A stretch of DNA of 64,000 nt from Rodentibacter sp901420285 (GTDB lineage: Bacteria; Pseudomonadota; Gammaproteobacteria; Enterobacterales; Pasteurellaceae): the NCBI RefSeq assembly GCF_041734645.1, contig NZ_CP162010.1, positions 1,116,001-1,180,000 on the forward strand, read 5' to 3'. Each line of letters opens with the position of its first letter. Position 1 is the stretch's first letter. The translations under genes were made by a program, and so were the position numbers. The notes below the pieces were generated by a model that was given only the letters and a program-made list of their open reading frames with translations, was not told the DNA's origin and ran no database searches. This document shows, piece by piece, positions 16,014 through 24,533 of the stretch.

Positions 16014-16082
16014 ATTCCAACAACAATATTAGATAATCACTCCAATATTCCCGCCTATTTCCCCACAAATAGGCGTTTTTTT
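16014..16082 (+). ncRNA. Candidate Fur-regulated small RNA between sfsA and tyrS
   Basis: From the predicted start about 7 bases after the -10 (near 16014) to the T-run of a perfect terminator (16052-16083) gives an RNA of about 69 nt with no coding potential of note. The 5' half is A/C/T-rich and probably single-stranded; the hairpin loop is CCCCAC. Fur-repressed sRNAs (RyhB in E. coli, HrrF in H. influenzae, several in Aggregatibacter) lower iron-using proteins under iron starvation. Here identity with any of them is not claimed. The alternative is that the hairpin merely ends sfsA and the promoter is fortuitous. Confidence 0.5.
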
Positions 16083-16083
16083 T
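16052..16083 (+). terminator. Rho-independent terminator upstream of tyrS
   Basis: CGCCTATTT, 6-nt loop CCCCAC, AAATAGGCG and eight T's. It serves sfsA and/or the candidate sRNA. tyrS would use a separate promoter just downstream (TTCACA, 16 bp, TATAAT at 16107-16112). Confidence 0.9.
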
Positions 16084-16146
16084 ATTCACAATTCATTCAG
16101 AATCCCTATAATAAAGCCCTTTACAAAACACAATTAGGAAATAACG

Positions 16147-17334
16147 ATGACTGATATTAATACCGTTCTCGCAGAACTAAAGCGCGGTACGGATGAAATC
16201 CTTTCAGAAGCGGATTTAATCGAAAAATTGAAAGAAAATCGCCCTTTAAAAGTGAAATTAGGCGCCGACCCGACTGCCCCGGATATTCATTTGGGACATA
16301 CCGTAGTGTTAAATAAATTACGTCAATTCCAACAACTCGGTCACGAAGTATATTTCTTAATCGGTGATTTCACCGGTATGGTAGGCGACCCGTCAGGCAA
16401 AAACGCCACCCGCCCTCCCCTTAGCCGCGAAGACGTGCTACGCAATGCAGAAACTTACAAAGAACAGATTTTCAAAATTTTAGATCCGGCGAAAACTAAA
16501 ATTGTGTTCAACTCCGAATGGTTAGGCAAACTCGGAACCGAAGGCATGATTCGCTTGGCAAGTAACTACACCGTCGCCCGTATGTTGGAACGTGACGATT
16601 TCAAAAAACGCTTCAACAATAATCAACCGATTGCCATCCACGAATTTATCTATCCATTATTGCAGGGACACGATTCCGTCGCATTAAGCGCAGACATCGA
16701 ACTGGGCGGAACCGACCAAAAATTCAATTTATTAGTCGGTCGCGAATTACAAAAATCCGCCGGCAAAAAACCGCAGGTAGCCATCACTATACCATTGCTC
16801 GTCGGCTTAGACGGCGAGAAAAAAATGTCTAAATCGCTAGGTAACTATATCGGCGTGACTGATGCACCAAATGACATGTTCGGTAAAATCATGTCGATTT
16901 CGGACGATTTAATGTGGGATTGGTATAACTTACTTTCATTCCGCCCATTAAGCGAAATCGCACAACTAAAAGCGGACGTAGAAAACGGCAAAAATCCGCG
17001 TGACGTAAAAATTTTACTGGCTAAAGAAATTATCGCGCGTTTCCACAATGAAGCCGCGGCTGATGCTGCCGAACAAGAATTTATCAATCGCTTCCAAAAA
17101 GGTGCCATACCGGATGAAATGCCGGAATTCACTTTCACGGAAGAAATCGGTTTAGCGACTTTATTAAAAGAAGCCGGCCTCGTTCCTTCCACTTCTGAAG
17201 CGATTCGTTCCGCACAACAAGGCGGCGTGAAAATCAACGGCGAAAAAGTGGGAGACATAAAAGTCAACGCGCCAAAAGGCACAAATATTTACCAAGTAGG
17301 CAAACGCAAGTTTGCGCGCGTAACGGTGAAATAA
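16147..17334 (+). CDS. tyrS: Tyrosyl-tRNA synthetase
   Basis: 395 residues. The class I synthetase signatures are clear: H48-L-G-H51 (HIGH motif) and KMSKS at 226-230, with the tyrosine-pocket sequence GGTDQKFN between them. The C-terminal S4-type RNA-binding domain (about 330-395) includes GGVKINGEKV. It charges tRNA-Tyr in the cytosol. Its length and HLGH/KMSKS spacing fit the shorter TyrZ-like bacterial form rather than the 424-residue E. coli TyrS. It has its own promoter after the terminator at 16083 and ends in a terminator containing an uptake signal. Confidence 0.97.
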   Translation: MTDINTVLAELKRGTDEILSEADLIEKLKENRPLKVKLGADPTAPDIHLGHTVVLNKLRQFQQLGHEVYFLIGDFTGMVGDPSGKNATRPPLSREDVLRNAETYKEQIFKILDPAKTKIVFNSEWLGKLGTEGMIRLASNYTVARMLERDDFKKRFNNNQPIAIHEFIYPLLQGHDSVALSADIELGGTDQKFNLLVGRELQKSAGKKPQVAITIPLLVGLDGEKKMSKSLGNYIGVTDAPNDMFGKIMSISDDLMWDWYNLLSFRPLSEIAQLKADVENGKNPRDVKILLAKEIIARFHNEAAADAAEQEFINRFQKGAIPDEMPEFTFTEEIGLATLLKEAGLVPSTSEAIRSAQQGGVKINGEKVGDIKVNAPKGTNIYQVGKRKFARVTVK

Positions 17335-17342
17335 AAACGGAA

Positions 17343-17378
17343 AATAACCGCGCTTTTAAAGTGCGGTTATTTTTTAAT
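17343..17378 (+). terminator. tyrS terminator containing an uptake signal
   Basis: AATAACCGC and GCGGTTATT pair around a short loop followed by a run of T's; the right arm includes AAGTGCGGT (17359-17367). Uptake signals in terminator stems are common in Pasteurellaceae. Confidence 0.88.
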
Positions 17379-17435
17379 TAAAGAATCAACATAACACAAA
17401 GAAATGGCGATGAAGTCGCAATGAAAGTTGAAATT

Positions 17436-17449
17436 AGCACCGCATTGAA
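17436..17449 (+). repeat. Dispersed motif copy (intergenic, tyrS/fructokinase)
   Basis: AGCACCGCATTGAA, in the extended context AAATTAGCACCGCATTGAAG that recurs at other intergenic copies. Confidence 0.85.
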
Positions 17450-17549
17450 GCCTTTATTTTCGCGGTCATTACGTGCCATAAATGGAAAACACGAAGAAGC
17501 TCAATAGCAATATTTATAAATACGCTGTTATCAACAAAAGGAAAATACT

Positions 17550-18476
17550 ATGAGCCAAAAAATTTGGGTAACCGGCGATGCCGTGGTGGATTTGATTCCC
17601 GATGGTGAAAATCATTATTTACGTTGTGCGGGTGGTGCGCCGGCTAACGTGGCGGTGGGCGTGGCGCGCTTAGGTTGTCAGAGTGCCTTTATCGGACGCG
17701 TGGGCAACGATCCGCTCGGTCAATTTATGCAAGAAACACTAAATGCGGAAAACGTGGACATCACACACATGATTCTCGATCCGCAACATCGCACTTCAAC
17801 GGTTGTGGTCGGTTTAGATAACGGCGAACGCAGTTTCACCTTTATGGTGAATCCGAGTGCCGATCAATTCCTGCAAACGACCGATTTACCGCCGTTCCAA
17901 GCGGGCGAGTGGTTGCACTGCTGCTCCATCGCGCTGATCAATAACCCGTCGCGCGAAGCAACCTTTGAAGCGATTCGACGCATTAAAGTGGCGGGCGGCT
18001 TCTTCTCATTCGATCCGAATTTGCGCGAATCCCTTTGGGCTAATTTAGATGAAATGAAAACCGTGGTGATGGAAGCAGTGGCACTGGCAGACGTATTGAA
18101 ATTCTCCGAGGAAGAACTCACCCTGCTTACCAACACCGATAGTTTGGAAAAAGCATTCGAACGCATCACCACGCTTTATCCGGAAAAATTAATTATCGTG
18201 ACCCTTGGCAAAGAGGGCGCGCTATATCATTTTGCCGGCAAAAAAGACGTGGTGGTCGGCAAAGCATTAAAACCGGTCGATACCACCGGTGCGGGCGACG
18301 CTTTCGTAGGGGGATTACTTGCCGGACTCGCTCAACATCCAAACTGGCAAGAAGATGATGTGTTGCAGCAAGTTATCCGCCAAGCCAATGCCTGTGGTGC
18401 ACTCGCCACAACGGCCAAAGGCGCGATGTCTGCCTTGCCGAATAAAGCGCAACTCACTGAATTTTTAGCCGATTAA
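17550..18476 (+). CDS. scrK: Fructokinase (PfkB family)
   Basis: 308 residues, ribokinase/PfkB fold. The N-terminal GGAPANVAVGVARLG is the sugar-binding signature, and DTTGAGDAFVGG near residue 250 holds the catalytic Asp and anion hole. It phosphorylates fructose with ATP in the cytosol. It lies 97 bp upstream of the sucrose-6-phosphate hydrolase in the same direction, so it probably takes the fructose released from sucrose-6-phosphate. A hairpin lies between the two, so they may be only partly co-transcribed. Other PfkB sugar kinases cannot be excluded by motif alone, but context favours fructose. Confidence 0.88.
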   Translation: MSQKIWVTGDAVVDLIPDGENHYLRCAGGAPANVAVGVARLGCQSAFIGRVGNDPLGQFMQETLNAENVDITHMILDPQHRTSTVVVGLDNGERSFTFMVNPSADQFLQTTDLPPFQAGEWLHCCSIALINNPSREATFEAIRRIKVAGGFFSFDPNLRESLWANLDEMKTVVMEAVALADVLKFSEEELTLLTNTDSLEKAFERITTLYPEKLIIVTLGKEGALYHFAGKKDVVVGKALKPVDTTGAGDAFVGGLLAGLAQHPNWQEDDVLQQVIRQANACGALATTAKGAMSALPNKAQLTEFLAD

Positions 18477-18480
18477 CCAC

Positions 18481-18512
18481 AAGGTGCGTGAATAACGATA
18501 TTCACGCACCTT
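18481..18512 (+). terminator. Hairpin between fructokinase and sucrose hydrolase genes
   Basis: A perfect 14-bp stem (AAGGTGCGTGAATA / TATTCACGCACCTT) with a 4-nt loop. The following sequence is only modestly T-rich, so it may be an attenuating or mRNA-stabilising hairpin rather than a full terminator. Confidence 0.65.
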
Positions 18513-18573
18513 GATTTCATTTACGTGCATAAATTTTAATCTGTACCTTTTCCATTTCTGACAGAAGATTCAA

Positions 18574-20028
18574 ATGATTATTTTCAATAACGGCAAATAC
18601 AAAAGTCTCCTTGCTGCCGCACCGGGCGAGCTCAATGCGGTGCTGAAAACGGTAGCCGGCGACAAAGATTTTTATCCGACTTACCACCTTGCGCCGCCAA
18701 CCGGCTTATTAAACGACCCAAATGGATTGGTGTTTGATGGCGAAAAATATCATCTTTTTTATCAATGGTTTCCATTTGATGCATTGCACGGTATGAAGCA
18801 TTGGAAACATTTCGTCACACATGATTTTCACACTTACCAAGCGGCCGACGATTTAATTCCTTGCGAATTATTCGAATCGCACGGTTGCTATTCCGGCGGC
18901 GCATTGAAAGTGGGTGACAAATTGGCAATGTTCTATACCGGCAACACTCGCCGACCGAGCGATAATCAACGCGTACCGTACCAAAATCTAGCGATTTTCG
19001 ATTTAGACGGTAAACTCATCGACAAGCGTCCATTAATCGAAAATTCACCGGCCGGCTACACTGAGCATGTGCGCGATCCAAAACCTTATTTCGCCCCAAA
19101 CGGCAAAATTCGCTTCATCTGCGGTGCGCAACGAGAAAACCTTAGCGGCACCGCAATTATTTTTGAAATGGATAACTTAAACGATAAACCGCATTTACTC
19201 GGCGAACTTGCCGTGCCGGCATTTAACAATCACAAGGTATTTATGTGGGAATGCCCGGATTTGTTTAAATTAAGTGATAAAGACATTTTCATTTGGTCGC
19301 CACAAGGCAAAGATCGAGCACCGCATCAATTTCAAAATAACTACCACGCCACTTACGCTATCGGGCACTTGAACGGTAATATGCTGGAAGCCGAACACAT
19401 CGCCGAACTCGACCAAGGTTTCGACTTTTACGCACCACAAACTTTCAGCGGCTTAGAAAATAAAGAAAGCACCCTGATGTTCGGTTGGATCGGCTTACCT
19501 GATCTCACTTATCCAACAGATAAATTCAAATGGCATTCCGCCCTCACATTACCTCGCAAAATTCATTTAGAAAACAATCGGTTATATCAGCGTCCGATTG
19601 CAAAAATCGATGAAAATCTGACCGCAGTTTCAACCTTCACCTTGCAAGGAAAAATGCACGTCGCCGATTTAGATCGTGCTTATTTAAAATTCGAGGCGGG
19701 TAATAAACCGTTTAAATTGAATTTCTTTACTAACGAAAAAGGAGAGTATTTAAGCTTATCTTACGAAAATAGTTTGATTTGTTTGGATCGTAGTCAATCC
19801 GAGCAAACCGAGTTAATGAAAAAATTCGGAACGCAGCGTTATTGCGAAGTGGAAGAATTGCATTTGATAGAAATTTTCTTTGATCGCTCAATTGTGGAGA
19901 TTTTCATAAATAACGGTGAGAAAGCGATGACGTCACGCTTCTTTATTGCAGAAAGAGAAAATCTGATAAGCTCGGATCGTTCGTTAGACATTCAAATTGG
20001 TTATCCTAAAGCGATTCGGTATATTTAA
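18574..20028 (+). CDS. scrB: Sucrose-6-phosphate hydrolase (GH32)
   Basis: 484 residues. Glycoside hydrolase family 32 motifs are present in order: NDPNG (nucleophile Asp) near residue 47, FYTGN, RDP (transition-state Asp) near 169 and ECPD (acid/base Glu) near 227. The C-terminal beta-sandwich ends with IEIFFDRSIVEIFINNGE. There is no signal peptide, so it acts in the cytosol on sucrose-6-phosphate from a PTS. The transporter is not in the window. The dispersed motif (18633-18644) encodes LNAVLKT near residue 21, inside the N-terminal extension typical of ScrB. Confidence 0.94.
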   Translation: MIIFNNGKYKSLLAAAPGELNAVLKTVAGDKDFYPTYHLAPPTGLLNDPNGLVFDGEKYHLFYQWFPFDALHGMKHWKHFVTHDFHTYQAADDLIPCELFESHGCYSGGALKVGDKLAMFYTGNTRRPSDNQRVPYQNLAIFDLDGKLIDKRPLIENSPAGYTEHVRDPKPYFAPNGKIRFICGAQRENLSGTAIIFEMDNLNDKPHLLGELAVPAFNNHKVFMWECPDLFKLSDKDIFIWSPQGKDRAPHQFQNNYHATYAIGHLNGNMLEAEHIAELDQGFDFYAPQTFSGLENKESTLMFGWIGLPDLTYPTDKFKWHSALTLPRKIHLENNRLYQRPIAKIDENLTAVSTFTLQGKMHVADLDRAYLKFEAGNKPFKLNFFTNEKGEYLSLSYENSLICLDRSQSEQTELMKKFGTQRYCEVEELHLIEIFFDRSIVEIFINNGEKAMTSRFFIAERENLISSDRSLDIQIGYPKAIRYI

Positions 20029-20086
20029 TTAAAATCGACTTCGTTAATAACGAATAATGTTAAAAATAAATCATCTAGGAAAATCA

Positions 20087-20503
20087 ATGATCTGGAAAAA
20101 AACATTTACACTGCCGCAACTTAACGAAATGGGGAAAAACTGTGCGGTGGGACATCTCGGCATCGAAATCTCAGCATTCGGCGACAATTGGTTGGAAGCA
20201 AGCATGCCGGTAGATCATCGCACGACACAGCCTTTCGGTTTACTGCACGGCGGCGTTTCGGTAGCGCTGGCGGAAACCGTCGGATCGCTGGCAGGGTTTC
20301 TTGCCGTGGAGGAAGGCAATGCGGTGCTCGGAGCGGAGATCAGCGCCAATCATCTTCGCCCGGTGAGACAAGGCAAAGTCACCGCCAAAGCGACGCCAAT
20401 TAATTTAAGCCCCAATACCCATGTTTGGCAAATTGACATCCGCACGGAAGAAGATAAACTTTGCTGCCTTGCACGATTAACGCTTTCTATTATCACGCTA
20501 TGA
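20087..20503 (+). CDS. Hotdog-fold acyl-CoA thioesterase (YdiI/MenI-like)
   Basis: 138 residues from ATG 20087, chosen because AGGA lies six bases upstream and the family starts at this point (MIWKK). The motif HGGVSVALAETVGSLAG is that of the PaaI/YdiI hotdog thioesterases, with the catalytic Glu in ALAE. In E. coli the homologue hydrolyses 1,4-dihydroxy-2-naphthoyl-CoA in menaquinone synthesis, a plausible role here. It overlaps hemH by four bases (ATGA). The dispersed 12-mer (20317-20328) is within the coding sequence. Confidence 0.88.
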   Translation: MIWKKTFTLPQLNEMGKNCAVGHLGIEISAFGDNWLEASMPVDHRTTQPFGLLHGGVSVALAETVGSLAGFLAVEEGNAVLGAEISANHLRPVRQGKVTAKATPINLSPNTHVWQIDIRTEEDKLCCLARLTLSIITL

Positions 20504-21471
20504 CAATAACAAAAAAATTTGGGGTCATTTTAGCCAATTTAGGCACGCCTGACGAACCGACATCTTCCGCCATTTCCCGCTATTTATGGGAATTTTTAAC
20601 AGATCCGCGCGTAGTGGATTTACCGCGCTGGAAGTGGTTTCCGTTACTAAAAGCGATTATTTTACCGCTACGTTCCAAACGCATCGCGAAAAATTATCAA
20701 GCCATTTGGACAACACAAGGGTCGCCTTTATTCGCCATTACCAAACAGCAACAACAGGCATTGCAAACTTATTTGAGCGCGCAAGGAATCGATGTGCAAG
20801 TCGAAATCGCCATGACTTATGGCAATCCGTCAATGCGAAGTGCAGTCAAAAATTTGCTTAAAAGTCAGGTGGAAAAAATTATCGTTTTGCCGCTTTATCC
20901 GCAATATTCCAGTACCACTACGGGCGCCTTGCTTGATGCTTTTGCCAATGCGCTGAAACAAGAACGCGGCTTTGTGCCTTTTGATTTCATCCATTCCTAT
21001 CATTTAAATGAAAACTACATTAATGCCTTGGCACAATCCGTTCAAGCGCGCTTAAAAGCTGACGAGTTTTTGTTATTCTCTTATCATGGCATCCCGCTGC
21101 GTTATGAAAATATGGGCGATTATTATCGCGAACATTGCAAACAAACCACTATCGCAGTGGCGGATAAGCTTGGTTTAACGAAAAACCAATGGGCGATGAG
21201 CTTCCAATCGCGTTTTGGTCGCGAAGAATGGTTACAGCCTTACACCGATAAGTTTTTGCAAAATGCAAGTGCGCAAGGAATTAACAAAATTGCGGTGATT
21301 TGTCCCGGTTTTGCTGCAGATTGCTTAGAAACCATTGAAGAAATTGATGAAGAAAACCGCGAGTATTTCTTAACGCATGGCGGCGAGTCTTATCAATATA
21401 TTCCGGCCTTGAATGCGGTGCCCGCACACATTGCAATGATGGGAAAATTAATTTTAGAAAAAATCATATAA
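20500..21471 (+). CDS. hemH: Ferrochelatase
   Basis: 323 residues from ATG 20500, which overlaps the thioesterase stop (ATGA). The N-terminal LANLGTPDEP and the catalytic FSYHGIP (His near residue 196) are diagnostic, as are FQSRFGREEW and the C-terminal CPGFAADCLETIEEI. It inserts Fe(II) into protoporphyrin IX, the last step of heme synthesis, at the inner membrane face. Many Haemophilus keep HemH even when they lack earlier heme steps, so its presence does not prove heme prototrophy. Confidence 0.97.
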   Translation: MTITKKFGVILANLGTPDEPTSSAISRYLWEFLTDPRVVDLPRWKWFPLLKAIILPLRSKRIAKNYQAIWTTQGSPLFAITKQQQQALQTYLSAQGIDVQVEIAMTYGNPSMRSAVKNLLKSQVEKIIVLPLYPQYSSTTTGALLDAFANALKQERGFVPFDFIHSYHLNENYINALAQSVQARLKADEFLLFSYHGIPLRYENMGDYYREHCKQTTIAVADKLGLTKNQWAMSFQSRFGREEWLQPYTDKFLQNASAQGINKIAVICPGFAADCLETIEEIDEENREYFLTHGGESYQYIPALNAVPAHIAMMGKLILEKII

Positions 21472-21484
21472 AAATCGCATAAAA

Positions 21485-21512
21485 AAGCGCGGGTTCAATG
21501 CCGCGCTTTTTA
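21485..21512. terminator. Bidirectional terminator between hemH and selD
   Basis: AAGCGCGG / CCGCGCTT stem with an 8-nt loop (GTTCAATG), A-run on one side and T-run on the other, serving both convergent genes. Confidence 0.9.
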
Positions 21513-21525
21513 CGTTCTTATTGTT

Positions 21526-22569
21526 TTAACGAATTTCCACCAAGATTCGTTCTTCCGGCTTACGTGCGATCAGCTTGCCGATTTCATAAATCTCAATTCC
21601 CTCTTGCTGTGCAATATCAAGAATTTGTCGCTCACTTTCCGGTTTCACCGCCACCAGCAAACCGCCTGAGGTTTGCGGATCGCATAACACTGCTTTTTGA
21701 TAATCCGTTAAAGCACCGACTTTATCTCCGTAACTGTCAAAGTTACGCGTCGTACCGCCCGGCACGCAGCCTTCTGCAATATATTCCGGCACGCCATCCA
21801 ACGTATGAATGCGATCGAAAAATAGAACCGCATTGAGATTCGCGCCTTCGCAGACTTCAATCAAATGCCCAAGTAAACCGAACCCCGTCACATCCGTCAT
21901 TGCTGTCACGCCGTCCACTTCAGAAAATCGGCTACCGATGCTATTCATCCGGCACATCATTTTTGTTGCTAAGCCTTGGTGTTCGGCTTTTAGCTTGCCT
22001 TTTTTCTCCGCGGTAGTCAGCACACCGATACCAAGCGGTTTGGTTAAATAAAGCTTACAACCGACTTGCGCCGACGCATTACGTTTGACTTTTTCCGTAT
22101 TGATCACGCCCGTTACTGCCAAGCCGAAAATTGGTTCCGGCGCATCAATAGAATGCCCACCGGCGAGAGAAATACCCGCTTGATGACAAGCAAAACGTCC
22201 GCCATCGACGATTTTTTGTGCGATTTCCGCCGGTAATTGATTAATCGGAAAACCTAAAATCGCAATTGCCATAATCGGCTTACCGCCCATGGCAAAAATA
22301 TCGCTGATGGCATTGGTTGCCGCGATGCGTCCGAAATCAAAAGGATCGTCCACAATCGGCATAAAGAAATCCGTAGTACTGATAATCGCGCTACCGTTGC
22401 CCAAATCGTAAACCGCCGCGTCATCCGCTGTATCATTGCCGACCAATAAATTCGGATCGACAAAATTTTCAAGTTGCGTTTGTAAAATAGTCCCTAACAC
22501 CTTAGGCGAAATTTTACAGCCTCAACCCGCGCCGTGGCTGTACTGAGTTAAACGAATTTCGTCCGTCAT
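21526..22569 (-). CDS. selD: Selenide, water dikinase (selenoprotein)
   Basis: 347 residues when the in-frame TGA at 22522-22524 is read as selenocysteine. The true start is ATG at 22569 (MTDEIRLTQYSHGAG), giving U16-G-C18-K, where E. coli SelD has Cys17 (GAGCGCKISPKVL). Conventional gene calling begins too late, after the TGA, and loses the catalytic residue and the ATP-site N-terminus. The remainder follows SelD closely: DFFMPIVDDPFDFGRIAATNAISD, GGHSIDAPEP and DVTGFGLLGHL. It makes selenophosphate from selenide and ATP for Sec-tRNA synthesis. SelD being itself a selenoprotein is known in Haemophilus; SelA, SelB and SelC should be elsewhere. Confidence 0.96.
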
Positions 22570-22620
22570 ACTGCATTCCTTGTGATAAATGGATGGCGCA
22601 TTATACCTTTTTTGCGATGA

Positions 22621-22629
22621 AAGTGCGGT
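22621..22629. repeat. Canonical uptake signal sequence (representative)
   Basis: AAGTGCGGT. Other exact copies on either strand that I read are at 753, 17359, 42876, 49572, 52812, 54032, 54371, 54548, 55775 and 62956. This is the Haemophilus-type DNA uptake signal and supports placement in that branch of Pasteurellaceae. Confidence 0.9.
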
Positions 22630-22698
22630 CAAAAAATCAAACGTTTTTGCTATACTGCCGCGAAAATTTTAATTTACCGATTTTTGCTTATTGTAACA

Positions 22699-23694
22699 AT
22701 GAAACACAAACGCCCGACTCTGCAAGACATCGCCGAACATCTCGGCATCACCAAAATGACGGTCAGCCGTTATTTGCGCAATCCGAATGCCGTCGCACAA
22801 GAAACCCGGAACCGCATTGCTGCGGCTATCGAGCGCTTCGGCTATATACCCAATCGCGCACCGGAAATTTTATCCAACGCGAAAAGCAAAGCCATCGGCG
22901 TACTGTTGCCATCGCTCACCAATCACGTCTTTGCCGACGTGTTGAAAGGCATTGAACTGATCGCCGACGAAGCGGGCTATCAAACCATGCTGGCGCACTA
23001 CGGTTATAGCGTCAAAAAGGAAGAGGACCGCATCGAAAGCCTGCTTTCCTATAATGTGGACGGGCTGATCTTGTCGGAAAATTACCATTCGTTGCGCACG
23101 CTAAAAATGATTGAAGTGGCAAACATTCCGGTGATCGAAATTATGGACAGTAGCCAAGCCGGCATTCAACAAGTGATCGGTTTCGATAATGTGGCAGCGG
23201 CACAATCAATAGTGGAAACGATGATTTCGCGCAGACATAAAAATATCGTGTATTTCACTGCGCGCATGGATAAACGCACCCAACTCAAAATGCAAGGCTA
23301 CGAACAAGCCATGAAAAAATACGGACTGGAGCCTTATAGCCTAATTACTGAAGAAGCCTCGTCATTCACCTTGGGCGGCAAACAATTGCGTGAAATTTTA
23401 ACCAAACGGCCACAAACCGACGGCATTTTTTGCACCAACGACGATCTGGCTATCGGTGCGCTATTTGAATGTCAGCGCCTCGGCATTGCGGTGCCGACGC
23501 AAATCGCCATTGCCGGGTTCCACGGACACGATGTCGGTTTTTCCGTCACGCCGCAGCTCGGCACGGTGATTACACCGCGTTTGGACATCGGCAAACGGGC
23601 CGCACAAGAATTAATCGCGCGCTTAAACGGCGAACCGTTAAAAGAAGAAATGATTGATTTAGGATTTAAAATTCATTTAGGAGAAAGCCTGTAA
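22699..23694 (+). CDS. gntR: Gluconate repressor, LacI family
   Basis: 331 residues from ATG 22699 (MKHKRPTLQDIAEHLG), the same length as E. coli GntR. The N-terminal helix-turn-helix is TLQDIAEHLGITKMTVSRYLRN, followed by the hinge IPNRAPEILSNAKSKAIGVLLPSLTN and a periplasmic-binding-protein-like effector domain with CTNDDLAIGALFECQRLG. It represses gluconate genes in the absence of gluconate. Its likely operators (ATGTTACC-x-GTAACAT) flank the gntK/gntP divergent promoter about 0.7 kb downstream. It is transcribed divergently from selD and ends in a small terminator. Confidence 0.93.
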   Translation: MKHKRPTLQDIAEHLGITKMTVSRYLRNPNAVAQETRNRIAAAIERFGYIPNRAPEILSNAKSKAIGVLLPSLTNHVFADVLKGIELIADEAGYQTMLAHYGYSVKKEEDRIESLLSYNVDGLILSENYHSLRTLKMIEVANIPVIEIMDSSQAGIQQVIGFDNVAAAQSIVETMISRRHKNIVYFTARMDKRTQLKMQGYEQAMKKYGLEPYSLITEEASSFTLGGKQLREILTKRPQTDGIFCTNDDLAIGALFECQRLGIAVPTQIAIAGFHGHDVGFSVTPQLGTVITPRLDIGKRAAQELIARLNGEPLKEEMIDLGFKIHLGESL

Positions 23695-23712
23695 TATTGC
23701 ACAGGCTTTTTA
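23684..23712 (+). terminator. gntR terminator
   Basis: AAAGCCTGT pairs with ACAGGCTTTT around the gntR stop codon, followed by T's. Confidence 0.75.
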
Positions 23713-23755
23713 TGCTGAGCAACCACTAAGGAAAATTATATTGAAGTCTCAAATC

Positions 23756-23793
23756 AGCACCGCATTGAAGTGCCGAACTAGCACCGCATTGAA
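23756..23793 (+). repeat. Two dispersed-motif copies in tandem between gntR and gntK
   Basis: AGCACCGCATTGAA at 23756-23769 and again at 23780-23793, 24 bp apart, the same period as the two duplications in tpsA. Confidence 0.88.
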
Positions 23794-23814
23794 ATACCGA
23801 ATCAACAGTCAAAA

Positions 23815-24342
23815 TTAAATCAACGGCTTCAATGCATTAATGCAACGCTCTACTACTTCGTCAAAACTGCCATCAATATCAATATGAATCACATCAGGCT
23901 CGTCTGCACCTGGCACTTCTAAAGTATCGAATTGACTTTTCAGCATTTCCGTTTTCATATAATGCCCTTTGCGTCGTTTCATACGCTCGAGCACCAAATC
24001 AAAAGAACCTTCCAAAAACAAAAACTTGACGCTCTCATTGCCGTCGCGAATCAAATCACGATACTTTTTCTTTAACGCCGAACACACGATAATCCCCACT
24101 TCGCTTTTACGTTCCAAACTAAAGGCCGCATCGCGAATGCGCTCTAACCAAGGCGCGCGATCATCGTCATTAAGCGGATGCCCTTCGCCCATTTTGATAA
24201 TATTGGCGCGCGGATGCAAATCGTCGCCGTCGATTAATTTTATCCCCAAACGATGCGCTACTTCCGTTCCTACGGAAGTTTTCCCGGTACTGGAAACGCC
24301 CATTAAAATAAAACTTTTGCCTTGTTGCTCATGTTCACTCAT
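23815..24342 (-). CDS. gntK: Gluconokinase
   Basis: 175 residues from ATG 24342 (MSEHEQQGKSF), chosen for the AAGGAG eight bases upstream; further upstream ATGs would run into the operator region. Walker A is GVSSTGKTSVG, and DGDDLHPRANIIKMGEGHPLNDDDRAPWL and CSALKKKYRD are gluconokinase signatures. It phosphorylates gluconate to 6-phosphogluconate with ATP, feeding the pentose phosphate or Entner-Doudoroff route. It is divergent from the gluconate permease across a 226-bp region with two GntR operators and two CRP sites. Confidence 0.96.
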   Translation of the reverse strand: MSEHEQQGKSFILMGVSSTGKTSVGTEVAHRLGIKLIDGDDLHPRANIIKMGEGHPLNDDDRAPWLERIRDAAFSLERKSEVGIIVCSALKKKYRDLIRDGNESVKFLFLEGSFDLVLERMKRRKGHYMKTEMLKSQFDTLEVPGADEPDVIHIDIDGSFDEVVERCINALKPLI

Positions 24343-24390
24343 CGGATACTCCTTCATTGTTTTTGTTACCATACCGGAATTCACATCAAA

Positions 24391-24406
24391 ATGTTACCAG
24401 TAACAT
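24391..24406. promoter_or_regulatory. GntR operator 1
   Basis: ATGTTACCAGTAACAT is near-palindromic and matches the GntR operator of enteric bacteria. It is close to the gntK start side. Confidence 0.85.
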
Positions 24407-24413
24407 TTTATTT

Positions 24414-24429
24414 TGTGATCATACTCACA
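24414..24429. promoter_or_regulatory. CRP site 1 of the gntK-gntP region
   Basis: TGTGA-TCATAC-TCACA, a perfect CRP core, 8 bp from GntR operator 1. Confidence 0.88.
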
Positions 24430-24476
24430 AAATAAATTTTCTATAAAAATCAACCGACTTTTGAGAGTAAAAATAA

Positions 24477-24492
24477 TGTGAACAAGCTCACA
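24477..24492. promoter_or_regulatory. CRP site 2 of the gntK-gntP region
   Basis: TGTGA-ACAAGC-TCACA, a second perfect CRP core, 63 bp from the first, on the gntP side. Confidence 0.88.
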
Positions 24493-24533
24493 ATTTTAAT
24501 AAGCAATCGTTTACCAAGTTAAGAATTAAGAGT

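Noticed and set aside
15966..16154. 62-codon frame between sfsA and tyrS
   Set aside because: It runs through the terminator hairpin and into tyrS; the region is better explained as promoter, sRNA and terminator.
22522..22524. TGA in selD as a nonsense mutation
   Set aside because: It falls exactly at the catalytic Cys/Sec position in GAG-x-GCK and the frame is fully conserved on both sides.
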